DNA of 64,000 bases, from contig NZ_JOGX01000026.1 of NCBI RefSeq assembly GCF_000719555.1, positions 24,279-88,278 on the forward strand. Direction: 5' to 3'. The DNA comes from Streptomyces sp. NRRL F-5727 (GTDB lineage: Bacteria > Actinomycetota > Actinomycetes > Streptomycetales > Streptomycetaceae). The position numbers were made by a program, and so were the translations under genes. Shown in pieces: positions 1 to 7,682 of the stretch. The stretch's first letter is position 1, and each line of letters opens with the position of its first letter. The notes under the pieces are model-generated. The model saw nothing but the letters and a program-made list of their open reading frames with translations. It did not search any database and was not told the DNA's origin.

Positions 1-1015
1 GCGCGGGCACCGTGAGCCGCAGGACGCCGCCCACATGGTCGAGAAGCGTGCCGAGCACCTGCACGTCGCCGGGCTGCGCGATCAGGCCGGTTTCCTCGGC
101 GAGCTCTCGGACCACGGCCTCGGCGAACGTCTCGCCCGGCTCCAGCGATCCGCCGGGAACTTCCCACGTGCCGAGCCGGTGGCGCCCCAGCAGGACGCCG
201 TCCGGGCCGTGCACGATGATGCCGACCCCCAGCGCTGCGTGGGGCGCGGGCGGCGCCGGCGTCCGGGGCCGGCTGCGGATCCGTTCCGGGCGGCGAGCTG
301 CGTATAGCCGGTACGACAGGGGCTGGTCGGGCTGCGGGGAGTCGATCGTCGTGACCGTCTCCATGACAAGGCCGTGGTCGACGAGGAGGTCCTCCCACAG
401 CCGCGGTTCGAGAACCCACATGTGCATCTGGTGTTCAACGTCCGTGCCAGGGAGCCGCAGGATTTCGGGGCGGGCTGTGACGGAGTCGGAGGGACCGTCG
501 CCGTTCGAGTTCGTGTGCAGCGCGCTGAACAGAAGCCGGCCACCGGGCCTGAGGCTGTTGGCCAGGGCGGGCAGAAGGCGGTGCGGATCCACGAAGGGCA
601 CGCCGCTGACGGAGTAGATCAGATCGTAGGGGTCGGCTTCCCGTAGGTGGCCGACGGCGTCGGCGCACACCAGGCGCAGGCCGGGTGTGTCGGGGTAGCG
701 GTCGAGGGCGCGCTGGTGCTGCGTAGGGGAGGCGTCGACGGCGGTGACGTCGGCGCCGAGCGCTGCGAGGCGTGCGGCGTGCCGGCCGACCCCGGCTCCC
801 AGGTCCAGGATGCGAAGGCCGGCCACATCACCGAACACGTCGATGCCAAGGTCGGCCTGGGGGATGTCCCAGGCCCAGCCGTCCAGTTCCGGCAGGTCGA
901 AGGTCCGGCTGAGCTGATGGCGGCCGTAGAGGGCCCAGATCTCGCCGATGGATGACTCCGGGGAATTGCATCCGATGCGTGAACCCGGGGCGTCTGAGCT
1001 GGGGACCTGCGGCAT
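1..1015 (-). CDS. Bifunctional class I SAM methyltransferase / NUDIX hydrolase (3' end cut by the window)
   Basis: Read on the minus strand from the ATG at 1015, preceded by AGGAGG about 7 nt upstream, this frame is open to the window edge (338 residues visible). Residues 65-100 contain a Rossmann motif I ([15 protein letters not shown]) followed by VDAS, as in class I SAM methyltransferases. Residues 262-338 form a NUDIX domain with a complete box (G-x5-E-x7-REL-x-EE-x-G) at about 289-311. The two-domain fusion is a recurrent Streptomyces architecture; the substrates of both halves are unknown. The C-terminus lies outside the window. No clear operon partner is visible. Confidence 0.88.
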   Translation of the reverse strand, partial: MPQVPSSDAPGSRIGCNSPESSIGEIWALYGRHQLSRTFDLPELDGWAWDIPQADLGIDVFGDVAGLRILDLGAGVGRHAARLAALGADVTAVDASPTQHQRALDRYPDTPGLRLVCADAVGHLREADPYDLIYSVSGVPFVDPHRLLPALANSLRPGGRLLFSALHTNSNGDGPSDSVTARPEILRLPGTDVEHQMHMWVLEPRLWEDLLVDHGLVMETVTTIDSPQPDQPLSYRLYAARRPERIRSRPRTPAPPAPHAALGVGIIVHGPDGVLLGRHRLGTWEVPGGSLEPGETFAEAVVRELAEETGLIAQPGDVQVLGTLLDHVGGVLRLTVPA

Positions 1016-1087
1016 CAACGTACCTCCTGGGGACGAACGAGGCAGGCTCCTGACCTGCACTCTTGCTGTGGATCGTTCATCTGATGC

Positions 1088-1548
1088 ATGATTCGCGCAC
1101 TCTGCGGAAGAGGCTGCGTGACGACGACGGACTTGAGCGAGGGCTCCGCCCGGCTGGTGCTGCTGATCGGCGTGACGCTGCTGCACCCTGAGGATGCCGT
1201 GTTCGACGCGATGCTGGAGGGCTGGACCACATGCCCCCGCCCCTGGACGGCTACCTCCGTACGCTCCACGCCGAGGCGATAGCCAGGGATACCGCCGCAG
1301 AGCGGTGGCTGTTCCCCAGCCGCTTCCCCGCCCAGCACCTCAGCTCGGGCCGGCTCGCCAAACGCCTCCGGCTGCTCGGCATCCACTCTCGGATGGCCCG
1401 CAACACCGCCCTGATCGAACTCGCCTCCGAGCTGCCAGCGGTCGTTGTCAGCCGCCTGCTCGGCATCCACCAGAGCACCGCCGATACGCGGCAGCGCCTC
1501 GCCGGGCAGGATCACGCCTACGCGGCGGACATCACCCACCGCCAATAA
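1088..1548 (+). pseudogene. Degraded tyrosine recombinase/integrase
   Basis: Two short pieces in different frames look like the two ends of one actinobacterial integrase-like protein. Around 1133-1230 there is [20 protein letters not shown], like the N-terminal part, and around 1231-1548 there is [20 protein letters not shown] followed by a helix ending LLGIHQSTAD, like the C-terminal part. Most of the catalytic domain is absent and the frame changes at the junction. I read it as a remnant with an internal deletion. It could mark an old insertion point beside the metal-resistance genes. The family assignment rests on remembered pattern similarity only. Confidence 0.5.
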
Positions 1549-1558
1549 TCCATGATTC

Positions 1559-1582
1559 CCTGAATTCAGGATCACCTGTACT
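1559..1582 (+). promoter_or_regulatory. Operator/promoter of the CmtR-like regulator
   Basis: A perfect 12-bp palindrome CCTGAATTCAGG lies at 1559-1570, followed by a -10-like TGTACT at 1577-1582, only 8 nt before the GTG at 1591. The short spacing suggests a leaderless transcript. Its position fits an ArsR-family operator controlling the downstream sensor-transporter pair. Confidence 0.45.
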
Positions 1583-1590
1583 GTCGTGGT

Positions 1591-1926
1591 GTGCTGACAC
1601 TCGCCGCTGACATCGAGGTGCTGGCGCGGTTCGGCCGCGCCCTCGCCGACCCCATCCGCTGCCGCATCCTGCTCACCCTGCGCAAGGCGCCGGCCTACCC
1701 GGCCGACCTCGCCGACGCCCTGGAGATCTCCCGGACCCGGCTGTCGAACCACTTGGCCTGCCTGCGCGACTGCGGCCTGGTCGTCGCCGTGCCCGACGGC
1801 CGGCGCACCCGCTACGAGCTCGCCGACGAGCGCCTCGGCCACGCGCTCGACGACCTGCGGGCTGCCGTGGTCGCCGTCGAGGCCGACAAGACCTGCCCGG
1901 ACGCTGACGAGAAGGGCTGCTGCTGA
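1591..1926 (+). CDS. cmtR: ArsR/SmtB-family metal sensor, CmtR-like
   Basis: A 111-residue winged-helix repressor (HTH around residues 40-66, wing at 66-76). Cys residues fall at 24, 57, 61 and 102, with a terminal Cys pair at 110-111. Cys57, Cys61 and Cys102 are the numbered Cd/Pb ligands of Mycobacterium tuberculosis CmtR, so this is probably a Cd(II)/Pb(II)-responsive repressor. It starts with GTG close to a -10-like hexamer and is immediately followed, without a gap, by a CDF transporter, its likely regulated partner. The family is firm; the exact metal is inferred from the Cys positions. Confidence 0.88.
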   Translation: MLTLAADIEVLARFGRALADPIRCRILLTLRKAPAYPADLADALEISRTRLSNHLACLRDCGLVVAVPDGRRTRYELADERLGHALDDLRAAVVAVEADKTCPDADEKGCC

Positions 1927-2637
1927 ATGACCGCGATATCCCTCGGCCCCAGCTCCGCTCGCCGCGACATCCTCACCCGGCGCATACGCCTGCTCGTCGC
2001 CGCGACCATCACCTACAACGTCATCGAAGCTGTCGTCGCCCTCACCGCCGGCACCCTCGCCTCCTCCACCGCTTTGATCGGCTTCGGCCTCGACTCGGTC
2101 ATCGAGGTCTCCTCCGCCGCCGCGGTCGCCTGGCAGTTCTCCGCCCGCGACCACGCCGTCCGCGAAGCCCGTGAACAGCGCACCTTGCGGATCATCGCCA
2201 TCTCCTTCTTCGCGCTCGCCGCGTACGTCGGCATCGACGCCGTCCGCGCGCTGACCGGCACCGGCGAGGCCGACCGCTCCCTGCCCGGCATCGTGATCGC
2301 CGCCCTGTCCCTGGCCGTGATGCCCTTCCTGTCCGCAGCCCAACGCCGAGCGGGCCGCGAACTCGGCTCCGCCAGCGCGGTCGCCGACTCCAAGCAGACC
2401 CTGCTGTGCACCTACCTGTCCGCCGTCCTTCTCGTCGGCCTGGTCCTCAACGCCACCCTCGGCTGGTCCTGGGCCGACCCGATCGCCGCCCTCGTCATCG
2501 CCGCCATCGCCCTCAAGGAAGGCCGCGACGCCTGGCAGGGAAAGGGCTGCTGCGCACCCAACGCCACACAGATGCACTCCGGCGACGCCCAGCCGAACGC
2601 GTGCGGAGCACGATCGGGAAGCGACTGCTGCAGCTGA
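1927..2637 (+). CDS. CDF-like cation transporter
   Basis: A 236-residue polytopic membrane protein with several hydrophobic helices (about 20-45, 65-85, 110-125, 135-150, 165-185, 190-205). It has a cation-diffusion-facilitator type N-terminus including GFGLDSVIEVSSA, where the Asp in a TM helix is a likely metal ligand. The C-terminal tail is Cys-rich (GKGCC, NACG, DCCS), suggesting soft-metal handling. It begins directly after the ArsR stop codon. It most likely exports Cd, Pb or Zn from the cytoplasm under control of the upstream sensor. Confidence 0.85.
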   Translation: MTAISLGPSSARRDILTRRIRLLVAATITYNVIEAVVALTAGTLASSTALIGFGLDSVIEVSSAAAVAWQFSARDHAVREAREQRTLRIIAISFFALAAYVGIDAVRALTGTGEADRSLPGIVIAALSLAVMPFLSAAQRRAGRELGSASAVADSKQTLLCTYLSAVLLVGLVLNATLGWSWADPIAALVIAAIALKEGRDAWQGKGCCAPNATQMHSGDAQPNACGARSGSDCCS

Positions 2638-2725
2638 CCCTCCGCACTCTCCTCGGGGGCCTCCGGCGCCATGCCGCAAGCCCCCGTCACGCGCCGCAGG
2701 CCGCCCAGACCGTGGAGCATCGGGC

Positions 2726-2757
2726 TTGCAACCGATACCCAGGTACAGGTTTACCGT
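2726..2757 (+). promoter_or_regulatory. MerR-type promoter/operator
   Basis: A -35-like TTGCAA (2726-2731) and a TTACCG region near 2751 are separated by about 19 bp, the long spacer typical of MerR-activated promoters. The spacer contains the inverted repeat TACCcaGGTA at 2736-2745. It lies upstream of the small CC protein and merR-like genes, so autoregulation is likely. Confidence 0.5.
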
Positions 2758-2803
2758 CGAAGATGTCCCCACCCGGCGGGACGCGACGACGGGAGTGAGC
2801 ACG

Positions 2804-3133
2804 ATGAGCGAGATCGCGTGGGTGCCGCAGTCCTGCACCCTGCCCACCGAGGAGCAGCCCCTGCGGATCGCGGAATGGGACACGTTGTTCTCCGAGCGGC
2901 TGACCTCGGTGTCGAGACCCGAGCCGCTCCGGCTCCGCCTGGACCTGGCCGGCGGGCCGGGCATCGAGCAGCGGGTACGTGACCTGGCGGAACGGGAGAG
3001 CGGCTGCTGCTCGTTCTTCACCTTCACCACCACCCCGAGCGAAGACCTGATCGGACTGGACATCGCGGTGGACCCGGCACGAGAAGCGGTGCTGGACGCC
3101 CTCGCCGCACGCGCCGCCGGAATGCAGCAGTGA
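2804..3133 (+). CDS. Small conserved protein paired with a MerR regulator
   Basis: A 109-residue protein starting at the ATG at 2804, chosen because GGGAG lies 8 nt upstream; an in-frame earlier start lacks a ribosome site and would run into the promoter. The central motif ESGCCSFFTF has adjacent Cys residues that could bind a soft metal or a thiophilic compound. The gene overlaps the next one by GTGA, so it is translationally coupled to the MerR regulator. I recognise it as an actinobacterial family found beside MerR genes, but its biochemical role is not known to me. Confidence 0.75.
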   Translation: MSEIAWVPQSCTLPTEEQPLRIAEWDTLFSERLTSVSRPEPLRLRLDLAGGPGIEQRVRDLAERESGCCSFFTFTTTPSEDLIGLDIAVDPAREAVLDALAARAAGMQQ

Positions 3134-3576
3134 GCACGGGCATGCGCAGCGGCCAGGTCGCAGAGGCCGCCGGCGTGAACATCCAGACCCTGCGCTACTA
3201 CGAGCGGCGCGGCCTGCTGGCCGAGCCGGAACGCAGCAACGGTGGTCACCGCCTGTACGACGAGGAGGCGGTGACCACGCTGCGTGTGATCAAGGCCGCC
3301 CAGCGGCTCGGGTTCACCCTGGAGGAGGTCGCCGAGCTGCTGGAGGCCGGCCGCCACCGCCACGGCCGCCCCGTCGCCGGGCTCCAGGACCGGGCCGCGG
3401 CCAAGCTCGCCGAGGTCGACGCGAAGATCGCCGACCTGACCACCATCCGCACCGCCCTGGCCGCGGCCGTCGAAGCGGGCTGCGACGACCTGACCGTCTG
3501 CGCCGGAAACTCCTGCTGCCCCATCCCCTTCACCGACCTCGCCGAGGAGAACCGCCATGCCGGCCCCTGCTGCTGA
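3130..3576 (+). CDS. MerR-family metal-responsive regulator
   Basis: A 148-residue MerR protein with the N-terminal winged HTH (RSGQVAEAAGVNIQTLRYYE at about 6-25) and a coiled-coil dimer helix at about 80-115. The effector end has Cys118, Cys124, Cys129-130 and a terminal Cys147-148 pair. Mercury MerR proteins also need a Cys near position 80; here that region reads RHRHGRPVAG and has none, so the metal site differs from classical MerR. It is coupled by GTGA to the preceding gene and overlaps the following MerT-like gene by 20 nt. Confidence 0.85.
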   Translation: MSTGMRSGQVAEAAGVNIQTLRYYERRGLLAEPERSNGGHRLYDEEAVTTLRVIKAAQRLGFTLEEVAELLEAGRHRHGRPVAGLQDRAAAKLAEVDAKIADLTTIRTALAAAVEAGCDDLTVCAGNSCCPIPFTDLAEENRHAGPCC

Positions 3577-3871
3577 CCCCCGTCCCCACCGCACCCCGAA
3601 GGCACTCGGTGGCCTGGCCGCCCTGGCCTGTGTGGCGTGCTGCGCGCTGCCTGTTCTGATCACAGCCGGAGTCGTCGGCGCCGGCGCCGGGGCGATGGTG
3701 GGCTGGCTGCCAGCCGTCGCGGTCGTCCTGGCCGTGCTCGCTGCCGGAACGTGGTGGCTCGGCCAGCGCCGCCGCCCCTGCTCCTGCGCGCCGGAGACCG
3801 CAGGTAAGGACAGCTGCGGCTGCCAGAAGGCCGAGAACCTGATGAAGATCACGGACACGGGCCGTCGGTAG
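3557..3871 (+). CDS. MerT-like small membrane protein
   Basis: A 104-residue protein with two hydrophobic segments (about 17-40 and 45-67). The first contains [10 protein letters not shown], resembling the Cys pair of mercuric transporters in TM helix 1. The C-terminal cytoplasmic tail has CSCAPE and SCGCQ Cys clusters. It overlaps the end of the MerR-like gene, so both are on one transcript. It probably moves or binds a soft metal ion at the membrane. There is no merA reductase in the window, so full mercury detoxification is not shown. Confidence 0.65.
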   Translation: MPAPAADPRPHRTPKALGGLAALACVACCALPVLITAGVVGAGAGAMVGWLPAVAVVLAVLAAGTWWLGQRRRPCSCAPETAGKDSCGCQKAENLMKITDTGRR

Positions 3872-3882
3872 AGTCGCCCTCC

Positions 3883-4218
3883 ATGACCATCGCTCGTTCC
3901 ATCGCCCTGTTCGCCGTCGCCGCCCTCTTCGAGATCGGAGGAGCCTGGCTCGTCTGGCAGGGCATCCGCGAGCACAAAGGCTGGATCTGGATCGGCGCCG
4001 GCGTCATCGCCCTCGGCCTCTACGGGGTCGTAGCCACCTTCCAATCCGACGACAACTTCGGCCGCATCCTCGCCGCCTACGGCGGCATCTTCGTCGCCGG
4101 ATCGATCGCCTGGGGCATGGTCGCCGACGGCTATCGCCCCGACCGCTACGACGTCATCGGCGCCCTGGTCTGCCTCGCCGGCATGGCCGTGATCATGTAC
4201 GCCCCTCGCAGCCACTGA
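3883..4218 (+). CDS. YnfA-family (UPF0060) membrane protein
   Basis: A 111-residue, four-helix membrane protein. [18 protein letters not shown] sequence in helix 1 and the [20 protein letters not shown] segment in helix 3 are characteristic of the YnfA family, which is related to small multidrug resistance transporters. It lies 11 nt after the MerT-like gene and is likely the last gene of the metal operon. The function of the family is only partly known; efflux is an inference. Confidence 0.9.
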   Translation: MTIARSIALFAVAALFEIGGAWLVWQGIREHKGWIWIGAGVIALGLYGVVATFQSDDNFGRILAAYGGIFVAGSIAWGMVADGYRPDRYDVIGALVCLAGMAVIMYAPRSH

Positions 4219-4309
4219 CCCATGCCCATTGCGCAACTTCTGATAGCCGGAACTACCAGCATTCTCGACGTCCGGCACGAGGTACTTCCTTTCGTTCGCG
4301 GGCGGATGA

Positions 4310-4897
4310 TCAGGGGCGCAGGGCGTAGCAGCGCAGGACGTCGAGGTCGGCGGTCCGCGCGACGGACCAGCCGGCCGTGAGCAGTTCGGCGTCCGAGGGC
4401 GAGATGCCGAGTCCGAGGAGGGCTGGGTTGGTGGTCGTGCGGCGGCCGGCGATCTCGGTGACGACCCAGAAGGTTCCGCCGGGCGCGAGGAGGCGGCGGA
4501 CACGGCTGAGGAAGCCGGGCTTGTCGTCCATCCATCGGTAGACCAGGCGGCAGGTGATGAGGGCGTAGGCCGCGTTTGTGAGCGTCGTGAGGTCGCCGGT
4601 GGCGATGTCCGCGCACTGCCACGTCGGTCCGGGCGTGGTGTCCTGGGCGGCGGCGAGGGCGATGGCGCTGGGGGAGCAGTCGATGCCGGTCGTGCGGTAG
4701 CCGAGCTCGTGGTGGAGGTGGCGGGCGAGACCGCCGTCGCCGCTGCCGATGTCGAGGGCGGGGCTGCCTTCGCCGGGGCCGAGGTGCTCGGCCATCAGCT
4801 GTTTCTCGGCCTGGCACAGCGGCCGGTAGCGCCGGCCGTCCTCGGCCCAGAGTGGCTCCCAGTAGGTCGGGCTCGCGGTTGATGCGATGGCGGTCAC
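4310..4897 (-). CDS. Class I SAM-dependent methyltransferase
   Basis: A 195-residue protein starting with GTG at 4897, whose GTGA overlaps the stop of the upstream MFS gene. Motif I is LDIGSGDGGLARHL (about residues 47-60) followed by GIDCSPSA for ribose binding. After RLLAPGGTFWVV the protein ends with a short beta region. It is the last gene of the ABC-kinase-NUDIX-MFS operon. Its acceptor substrate is unknown; context suggests modification of the same small molecule handled by the neighbouring kinase and transporters. Confidence 0.85.
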   Translation of the reverse strand: MTAIASTASPTYWEPLWAEDGRRYRPLCQAEKQLMAEHLGPGEGSPALDIGSGDGGLARHLHHELGYRTTGIDCSPSAIALAAAQDTTPGPTWQCADIATGDLTTLTNAAYALITCRLVYRWMDDKPGFLSRVRRLLAPGGTFWVVTEIAGRRTTTNPALLGLGISPSDAELLTAGWSVARTADLDVLRCYALRP

Positions 4898-6192
4898 GAG
4901 GTTCCCTCTCGGGCGGGCGGCACGGCCGCGGGGACAGGAAGGACGGGCATGGCTCGCAGAGCGCGTACGGGGGAGGCCAGCAGCAGGAGGACCGGCACGA
5001 CCTGGAGGAGAGCGCCGACGGCGAGGACGGCCGGCACGTCCAGGACGAGCGCGAGTGTGCCGGCGGTCGCGGCGGCCAGGGGGCGGCTTCCGGCGGTCAC
5101 GGTGGTGCTGACCGCCTGCATCCGGCCCTGAAAGGCCGGGTCGCACAGGATCTGGCGCAGGGTGCGCTGGCTGACTCCCGCAGCCGTCGCCCAGAACAAC
5201 TGGACGGTGAGCGTCGCGGCTAGGGCGATCTGCCAGCCGCGGCCGGGCCCGGCCAGAAGGAGCGGCACCTGGGCTAGGGGGCTGACCGCGAACCCGGTGA
5301 TGATCACCGGGCCGACGCCGAACCGGTCCGTCATCCGTGAGGTGAGCAGCGCACCGGCCAGACTGCCCATACCTCCGGCACCCATGATCACCCCGAACGC
5401 GGTCGGGGAGACACCGAGCGCGGTGAGCAGGTAGTACGCCCAGAAGGTGTTCATCAGCGCGAGGCCGAAGGACAGCACGGCCAGGGCCGCGATCACCGTG
5501 CGGATCGTCGGCTGCCCGATCACGTAGCGCACGCCGGCGGCGATGTCCCGGTGGAGGCCGCGCTGCTTCTCGGCTCCGACGCGGGGCGCGTGTGGTTCAG
5601 GCGCGCGGATGCGCCAGACCAGACAGGCGGAGGCGAGGAAGGAGGCGGCGTCGACGAGGAGTGACCGGGCGGCGCCGACGGCGCCCACGAGCGCGGCTCC
5701 GACGTTGCTGCCCGCGCTGTCGGCCACCGAGGAAGCCGCACCCAGAAGGGAGTTGGCTTCGTGCAGCAGCTGCGGGGCGACGACGGCCGGCAGGAGACTG
5801 ATCGCCGCGGCGTCACGGACTACCTTCGCCGTGCCGACCGCGAGCGTCACCCCGTACAGCTGGCCGATGGTGAGTACTCCGGCCAGAGCGGCGGCCGGGA
5901 TCGTGGTGAGCGCCGCGGCGGCCACCAGGTCCGAGACGAGGAGCTGGAAACGCTTGGCGTGCCGGTCTGACAAGGCTCCGGCCCACAGCGCGAGCGTGCT
6001 GGGAAGCTGGCCGAGGAATGCGAGTGTCGCCACCTGGCCGGCGGTGGCGCGCAGTTCCAGGACCGCGAGCGCTGGCAGAGCGACGGCGCTCACCCCCGAC
6101 CCGGCCAGGGTCACGGCCTCGCTTCCGAGCAGGTACCGGTAGGCCGGGGTCGCCCAGGCGGTCGTCTTACGGGTCCCGGCGGTGACCGTCAC
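4894..6192 (-). CDS. MFS transporter
   Basis: A 432-residue major facilitator protein with about 12 hydrophobic helices. The loop 2-3 signature GALSDRHAKR (near residue 73) is typical of MFS drug exporters. It starts with GTG at 6192, overlapping the NUDIX stop codon, and ends overlapping the methyltransferase start, so translation is coupled at both ends. It probably exports a compound processed or tolerated through this operon. No specific substrate can be read from sequence. Confidence 0.88.
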   Translation of the reverse strand: MTVTAGTRKTTAWATPAYRYLLGSEAVTLAGSGVSAVALPALAVLELRATAGQVATLAFLGQLPSTLALWAGALSDRHAKRFQLLVSDLVAAAALTTIPAAALAGVLTIGQLYGVTLAVGTAKVVRDAAAISLLPAVVAPQLLHEANSLLGAASSVADSAGSNVGAALVGAVGAARSLLVDAASFLASACLVWRIRAPEPHAPRVGAEKQRGLHRDIAAGVRYVIGQPTIRTVIAALAVLSFGLALMNTFWAYYLLTALGVSPTAFGVIMGAGGMGSLAGALLTSRMTDRFGVGPVIITGFAVSPLAQVPLLLAGPGRGWQIALAATLTVQLFWATAAGVSQRTLRQILCDPAFQGRMQAVSTTVTAGSRPLAAATAGTLALVLDVPAVLAVGALLQVVPVLLLLASPVRALRAMPVLPVPAAVPPAREGTS

Positions 6193-6665
6193 CGGGGCTC
6201 ATCCCCGACGGCCAGCTCGGGGGCGATCACGTTGGCGTACCGGTGCCCGGCGGCGAAGAAGCGGAGGATCTCGCGGGTGAAAGGGTGGCAGTCGTCGGGC
6301 GGGCTGGCGGGATCGACCCAGACGAGCTCGCTGTGGGTGTCAGGCTCGCTGTTGTACGGCTCGCCCTCCCACTCCCGGGCCAGGAAGACGACGCCGGCCA
6401 CCCGTTCCCCGTCCGCGGCGTGAAGGTGGACCAGCTGGCAGAACTCGAGACGGTCCGGGGTGATGAGGATACCGGTCTCCTCGGCGAGCTCGCGTGCGGC
6501 GCCCTCGTCGAAGAACTCGTCGGCTTCGAGTCGGCCGCCGACGACGGTGAGCAGCCCGGGGGAGTGCCACGACCGCGGCTGGTGCCGGACGGTGAGAACC
6601 CGGCCGTCGGCTGGGTGGCGTAGCAGGACCATGACGTGCGTGATGCTGCGATGGACGTTGCTCAC
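6189..6665 (-). CDS. NUDIX hydrolase
   Basis: A 158-residue NUDIX protein. GTG at 6665 is chosen because it overlaps the stop of the kinase gene (GTGA) and the reading upstream of it is noise. The box runs GGRLEADEFFDEGAARELAE then ETG (about residues 43-65), matching G-x5-E-x7-REL-x-EE-x-G. NUDIX enzymes hydrolyse nucleoside diphosphates linked to another group. Its tight coupling to an APH-type kinase suggests a nucleotide-like or phosphorylated substrate common to both. Confidence 0.87.
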   Translation of the reverse strand: MSNVHRSITHVMVLLRHPADGRVLTVRHQPRSWHSPGLLTVVGGRLEADEFFDEGAARELAEETGILITPDRLEFCQLVHLHAADGERVAGVVFLAREWEGEPYNSEPDTHSELVWVDPASPPDDCHPFTREILRFFAAGHRYANVIAPELAVGDEPR

Positions 6666-7555
6666 GGCCGGTCCTCCTTCATGAGCCGCTCCAGGGTCCG
6701 CCGGCCTCTGGCGGTGACCTCGGGATGGTCGTTGTCCGGGCCCCAGGCCAGGCAGTTGACCGCGTCCAGCGCGGTCAGGCAGCGCAGTGCGTGCCGTTCG
6801 GTGCCGGTGAGGTCGCGCCCGTATGCCTGGAGGAACGCTCTCTCGCGGTCCGGGTGGTCGAGCCACTCGGTGACGGCGAGGATGACGAGGTCCTGCACGC
6901 GGGCGGCCGGGCGGGTGCGCTCGAAGTCGACGAGCGCGAGCCCCACCTCGGACCACAGCCAGTTCCTCGGCTGGTTGTCGCCGTGGATGTAGCCGAGCGG
7001 CACCGGTCCGACGCGGCGGAGCTGAGCCGCGTAGTCGCGGACCAGCTGCTGCTCGTCCGAGGTAAGCCGGTCCCCAGCGCGGCCCAGGTACTTCTCCGCG
7101 CCATCGGCCGCGGCCACCAGCGACGCTTCGGCTTCCGTGCGGTCGCGGGGGTCGAGCGCGCCGGTGTCATGGAGCCGGGCGCACAGCAGGCCGGCCTGCG
7201 CGTGCACGGCCCGCCACTCGGTGGCGGTCAGTCCCAGCCCAGGTGCCGGGCCACCGGGCGCCACGCTGAGCAGCAGTGCCAAGTCGTCCGCGCGGCTGGC
7301 GAGGAGACGGGGCGCCCGGCTGTGCCCGAGCGCGGGAACGACTCCTCGGTAGGCCCGGGTCTCACGGGCGAAGAACTTCACCGAGGGCGAGACCTTCACG
7401 TACCAGCGGGCCCCGCCCTTGCCGGTGAGCTCCCACACGCGGGAGCGATGCCAGTCGTGCGAGGCGTCGTGCACGGTCACGACCGGCCCGGTGAACTGCT
7501 CCGCCCAGCGCTGCACGGCGACGGGCAGGGATTTCGTCTGCCTCACGCCGTGCAC
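6662..7555 (-). CDS. APH-family small-molecule phosphotransferase
   Basis: A 297-residue kinase of the aminoglycoside phosphotransferase fold. The catalytic loop HGDNQPRNWL is at 191-200, the metal-binding DFE at 210-212, and the ATP-anchoring Lys is in WYVKVSPS near residue 54. It is closely similar in motif layout (YVKxSPS, HGDxxxRNWL) to the kinase at 18396-19295, so the two are probably paralogues. GTG at 7555 has a weak ribosome site, but it lies inside the end of a 27-residue ORF with a strong one, which may couple its translation. The substrate is unknown. Confidence 0.85.
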   Translation of the reverse strand: MHGVRQTKSLPVAVQRWAEQFTGPVVTVHDASHDWHRSRVWELTGKGGARWYVKVSPSVKFFARETRAYRGVVPALGHSRAPRLLASRADDLALLLSVAPGGPAPGLGLTATEWRAVHAQAGLLCARLHDTGALDPRDRTEAEASLVAAADGAEKYLGRAGDRLTSDEQQLVRDYAAQLRRVGPVPLGYIHGDNQPRNWLWSEVGLALVDFERTRPAARVQDLVILAVTEWLDHPDRERAFLQAYGRDLTGTERHALRCLTALDAVNCLAWGPDNDHPEVTARGRRTLERLMKEDRP

Positions 7556-7626
7556 CTTGCGCTCGGGTGCGACGCGTACGAGGAGCGCACGTCACAGGCG
7601 GCGCTGGTGGCGGGGGACGGGTGCAT
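7543..7626 (-). CDS. 27-residue leader or small peptide ORF
   Basis: ATG at 7626 is preceded by AAGGAGGG (7637-7630). The peptide (MHPSPATSAACDVRSSYASH, then seven more residues ending in Ala) is rich in Ser, Thr and Ala with two Cys. Its stop overlaps the start of the kinase gene, which begins 13 nt upstream of this stop. It may simply provide a ribosome-loading leader for the kinase, or encode a real peptide between an ABC exporter and a kinase. Only the ribosome site and position support it. Confidence 0.4.
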   Translation of the reverse strand: MHPSPATSAACDVRSSYASHPSARCTA

Positions 7627-7682
7627 GGGCCCTCCTTGATGTGGCCTGTCCGCCCGGCGGGACGCGACAGGGGGCAGGTCGG

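Noticed and set aside
3130..3871. A complete mercury-resistance (mer) operon
   Set aside because: No mercuric reductase or organomercurial lyase is present and the MerR protein lacks one key Cys.
1015..4503. A 1162-codon minus-strand open frame across the metal-resistance genes
   Set aside because: It is antisense to well-supported plus-strand genes and has low-complexity Gly/Asp/Val composition typical of the shadow frame in GC-rich DNA.
7543..7626. Calling the 27-residue ORF a ribosomal peptide (RiPP) precursor
   Set aside because: There is no recognisable leader/core structure and no dehydratase, cyclase or radical SAM gene next to it. It is kept only as a small ORF.
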